In this document: in pieces, positions 1 to 64,000 of the stretch | Numbering within the stretch: the first letter of the stretch is position 1 | Layout of the letters: each line of letters begins with the position of its first letter | Assembly: GCF_964340395.1 (NCBI RefSeq) | Contig: NC_135562.1 | Coordinates: 22,432,718-22,496,717, forward strand | Length of the DNA: 64,000 nt | Direction of reading: 5' to 3' | From: Glandiceps talaboti | Lineage: Eukaryota; Hemichordata; Enteropneusta; Spengelidae | The notes under the pieces: model-generated | Databases searched by the model: none | Told to the model about the DNA's origin: nothing | Seen by the model: only the letters and a program-made list of their open reading frames with translations | Translations under genes and position numbers: made by a program

Positions 1-1110
1 TTCCGGCTTGACATTTAAATACTTTTTACACAAAGTTAGAGTTTTTTCACGAAAACTTGGTGTACTGCTCTAAGGATTAATAGTTTGCAATGAGGTATTT
101 TAAGTCTTTTTAGAAAACTTTAGAAAAAAACTGTTCTAATGTTTCAAACATTGCACCAACAATTAAACATTTTATCCCGCAACTTAAATGTTCTCACTCG
201 AAAAATGCACAGTGTCAATCGTGCATTTTTAAAAACACCTATCACGGTTGACATTTTTGAAAACTGAGGTGGTCGACAAAATGACTGCGTGATTTATAGA
301 TTGACACTCTATAAAATTCCAACATGATATCCATCCTGTACACCAAAATGTAATCATTCAGCACTATTAAAATTTGGGAATTGTCAAAATATCAATAGTA
401 CAAGGATTTTATTTTGAATTGGGATTTCTTGGGGGGGGGGGGGAACGAAAATTGTCTCTCATGCAATGATTTGTAGACTCCTTCGATTTTCAAAAATGTC
501 AAACAATCATGCATAAAATTATGGTCTGCAGGATATATAGACATTTTGGTTTTACAATTTTGTCGTGGAGTCTTTTCTGGATCAGCTACATTTGACATTG
601 CTGGTCTGCGCGATCGATGTTTTTTTCAATTATGCCGAAAAGTTTATTGTGCTATCAATTCTAGATTCCCTTTGATTTTCAAAACTGTCAATCATGACGT
701 CACACAATTACATTATTGGTATTCAGATAAAGTTTCAATATTGTACATTTTTCGTGTTCATGGTAGACATTTTTACTTAAATAAACAAAAATGCAGAATT
801 GTGACACCTTTGATGAATTCTAGATTCAGAAAATAATCATACCAAAAATATGGACTAAATAAGTCATAATGTCTTGTCCATAGCCCACCCACAAAACAAC
901 AAAAACAAAAACAAATTGGGACATAAAACATTGAACTATCTAATAACACAAGCATATTATTATTTGCAAAACAATTAATCGACGGAAGATGACATGATGA
1001 TATACTGAAATTTCTAGCTGTATACTAATATTGCCCATATCTTTCCTTACATAAATCATACAATCGGACGCTGGAATTTACATTTTTGTGTATATATACT
1101 ATAGTTTAGT
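1..1110. other. upstream flank, no recognisable gene
   Basis: AT-rich sequence with no convincing coding frame. Loose internal similarity (the phrase GATTTTCAAAA followed by TGTCAA recurs near 485 and 674) suggests an old diverged repeat. A run of 14 G occurs at about 430-443. Nothing links this stretch to a neighbouring gene. Confidence 0.5.
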
Positions 1111-1114
1111 GTTT

Positions 1115-1206
1115 TACCGATGACGTCATTACAGTCTAAAAGCCCGGACCGATGATGTCATTATAGTTTAAAAGCCCTAACCGATGATGTCATTATAGTC
1201 TAAAAA
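1115..1206 (+). repeat. three-copy CRE-like tandem repeat
   Basis: About three units of roughly 36-43 bp, each containing CCGATGAYGTCATTA followed by an AGTYTAAAA-type stretch. The first copy has an intact palindromic TGACGTCA (near 1120-1130). The later copies read TGATGTCA, the change expected from CpG deamination. Confidence 0.6.
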
Positions 1207-1229
1207 AGCAATTAGAGTGAATAAAATAC

Positions 1230-1440
1230 AAACTCGAGAGACATATCTTTTCTTTTTATTTGTTTTTGGAAAATGAAACATTCTTATGAGATCTTGAGAG
1301 AATTTTTGTTGTTGCTTTCGGTAACAAAAAGTTAGGCGAGATATCAAGAAACTAACTTATTATCTCGAGAAATGACCCCAAGATCTCGAGAAACTTTCTC
1401 GTTATCTCGAGAAACTATTTTGAGATCTCAAGAAAAAATA
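1230..1440. repeat. cluster of CTCGAG-type palindromic motifs
   Basis: Variants of ATCTCGAGAAA recur at least six times in both orientations, interspersed with GAGATC and AGAAACT. This resembles a dispersed repeat rather than a gene. It overlaps the X-box candidate, so it may have supplied promoter sequence. Confidence 0.5.
1311..1325 (+). promoter_or_regulatory. candidate RFX X-box
   Basis: GTTGCTTTCGGTAAC fits the X-box form GTNRCC-N(0-3)-RGYAAC at 11 of 12 half-site positions, with a 3-nt spacer; the one mismatch is the last base of the left half. RFX factors bind X-boxes upstream of many ciliary and IFT genes. The site is about 550 bp upstream of the ATG. A perfect half-site (ATGGTAAC, about 2219) also occurs in intron 1 but lacks a partner. 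Confidence 0.5.
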
Positions 1441-1756
1441 AAAAAGGAGAAAAGAATTGTTTCTGGTCAGCACGCGCATCACTTAAATACCCTCGCGTCG
1501 GTCTTTATTTTTCGTCTTTGACCAGCCCTGCAGTCTGCAGTCTCCGGGGAGAAACACAACAATTCTTTAGTGAACATTTCAGTGAAGACAACAGCAGAGT
1601 GTCCCTGTGCCTGTCCATAAAGTGCGTTTCACGCGCCTCGTCTTCTTTTTTTTATATTGCGCCACTAGCGACAATGCCCACAAATTCACTCTTTTTTGTT
1701 TCACAAGTACACACCATGACCGCAAGGAGGCGCTGCATATGGAGCGTCAGTTTCTG

Positions 1757-1764
1757 TGACGTAA
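1757..1764 (+). promoter_or_regulatory. CRE/ATF-like site
   Basis: TGACGTAA differs by one base from the palindromic CRE TGACGTCA and lies about 115 bp upstream of the start codon. It could be a CREB/ATF or bZIP site, but an 8-mer match alone is weak. Confidence 0.25.
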
Positions 1765-1878
1765 GCAATTCATGTGCACACATTCTTTGACTCTCCGGTT
1801 TGACTGTTACTCGAGATGCCTGTAGTCTTCAATCAAACTTGTAGATTTTGATGATATTCGGAATTATTTAAACGAAAA

Positions 1879-63112
<61,234 letters not shown>

Positions 63113-63915
63113 CATATTCATTCATTTGCATAGCACATTCCGTCCCTAATATAACACTTCATACATGTATTGATGAAAGTATAGGAGTATAGTTAATTGA
63201 TACATTATTTGAATGCTTGTACCTGATAATTACACAACTGATCTATATGAAGATGAATACTGTACAATGTTGTTGTCTCTGTGTTTCAGCAAGACTTTAA
63301 AATACATTCCATGCACAAGCCAAGTTATTTTCTTTGAACAGAAAACATGGATTATCTACCTTTTAGTCATTCATTGCAACCCTTGTGCACGTCACCTTTG
63401 GTGCTTGAAATATGAGTCAATACGTTCCAGAATTGAGAATGTATAATTATATTATTTCAGGACTGTATTTTTCATTGTTCATCCAAAAAATACTCATGAC
63501 CAAACAGATTTGTCACTATTCGTCTAGCGAAAGGTAGTGACCTGGCACCAAAGGTCACTTGCCAATATTGGGGAATGATATCTAGTTATCTTGTCTCTGT
63601 GTGTCAGCCATTGTTAACAATTCATTAACTTCTTTGATTTTGTCAGGATGTGACTGAAACTCACATTTAAATGAGCTATAGCTAGTAGCTGTAATTTTTT
63701 GCTGCTTTTTAATTTTACCTGTTGAAAAATACATCAAACTTTGACTGAAACTTTAATTTACTGATTATTGAAGGTACTGTGTACACTGTATTGATGTCCA
63801 TTTGCAAACAATCATGATCCAGGTTCTGACTTGATTTTTTGTTGATAAATTGTACTGTTTTTTGTTGATAAATTGTAGTTTTTTGTCAATAAAAACAGTA
63901 TTTTTTTATGTTGAT
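63113..63915 (+). other. IFT172: IFT172 3' UTR (inferred)
   Basis: AT-rich sequence downstream of the stop, without splice or coding signals. It is taken to run to shortly after the AATAAA at 63888. The short frame at 63213-63446 has no recognisable homology. The end is an estimate. Confidence 0.55.
63888..63893 (+). terminator. candidate poly(A) signal AATAAA
   Basis: A canonical hexamer about 780 bp downstream of the IFT172 stop, followed by T-rich sequence (TATTTTTTTATGTTGATAGG) that could serve as the downstream element. I saw no other canonical AATAAA between the stop and this point. Confidence 0.55.
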
Positions 63916-64000
63916 AGGTTGATTGTTATGCCATTGTACATTGATGTAGTCTTCCTATACATGTACACATTATGATCACCACAATCATCGCCATCGTATA

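Larger units (their letters stand above)
1240..1878 (+). promoter_or_regulatory. IFT172: probable IFT172 promoter and 5' UTR
   Basis: This stretch lies directly upstream of the start codon. It is richer in CG dinucleotides than its surroundings (around 1470-1500 and 1625-1700), holds an X-box-like site at 1311-1325 and has a CRE-like TGACGTAA at 1757-1764. I see no clear TATA box at a convincing distance. The transcription start cannot be fixed from sequence; somewhere in 1450-1700 is my guess. Upstream ATGs exist (for example at 1518 and 1673), so either transcription starts downstream of them or they are short uORFs. Confidence 0.5.

Overview
The window is eukaryotic nuclear DNA, almost entirely taken up by one animal gene on the + strand: IFT172, an intraflagellar transport (IFT-B) subunit. 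I could assemble 39 coding exons by hand (1879-63112). All have GT donors and AG acceptors, the phases agree throughout, and the joined frame has 1,751 codons plus a stop. That is close to the roughly 1,750 residues of vertebrate IFT172. The protein starts MQLKHMKTLLTPQ and ends with a Q just before TAA. It is conserved along its whole length: N-terminal WD40 propellers, then a long TPR-type helical solenoid.

Layout: 1-1240 is upstream flank with no recognisable gene. 1240-1878 is the probable promoter and 5' UTR, with a near-consensus RFX X-box at 1311-1325, as expected for a ciliary gene. 1879-63112 holds the exons and introns. 63113 to about 63915 is the 3' UTR, with AATAAA at 63888. Only about 5.3 kb of the 61 kb gene is coding.

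The introns are filled with minisatellites: about 70 copies of 53 bp in intron 2, about 103 copies of 29 bp in intron 31, a 5.5-kb array of 14-bp units in intron 34 and about 101 copies of 26 bp in intron 36. They also hold microsatellites and transposon debris: a tRNA-derived SINE pair, three LINE fragments, a probable solo LTR and several unnamed dispersed families.

The most striking feature is a set of minisatellites that straddle exon-intron junctions. The last bases of exons 5, 9, 21, 23 and 37, together with their 5' splice sites, are repeated about 13 to 26 times each. The acceptor and first bases of exon 13 are repeated 7 times. The acceptor of exon 10 is present twice, 42 bp apart and in frame. 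The donor of exon 24 seeds an array whose copies have lost the GT. In every donor array the true site is the first copy, and in the acceptor array it is the last, as exon definition would predict. Most alternative choices would add an early stop; two would insert 14 or 16 residues in frame.

Organism: a metazoan, probably a marine invertebrate. From memory, minisatellites overlapping splice junctions have been described in amphioxus as 'mirage' minisatellites. This makes a cephalochordate a reasonable guess, but the sequence alone does not prove it and other invertebrates remain possible. There are no prokaryotic operons, CRISPR arrays or phage genes.
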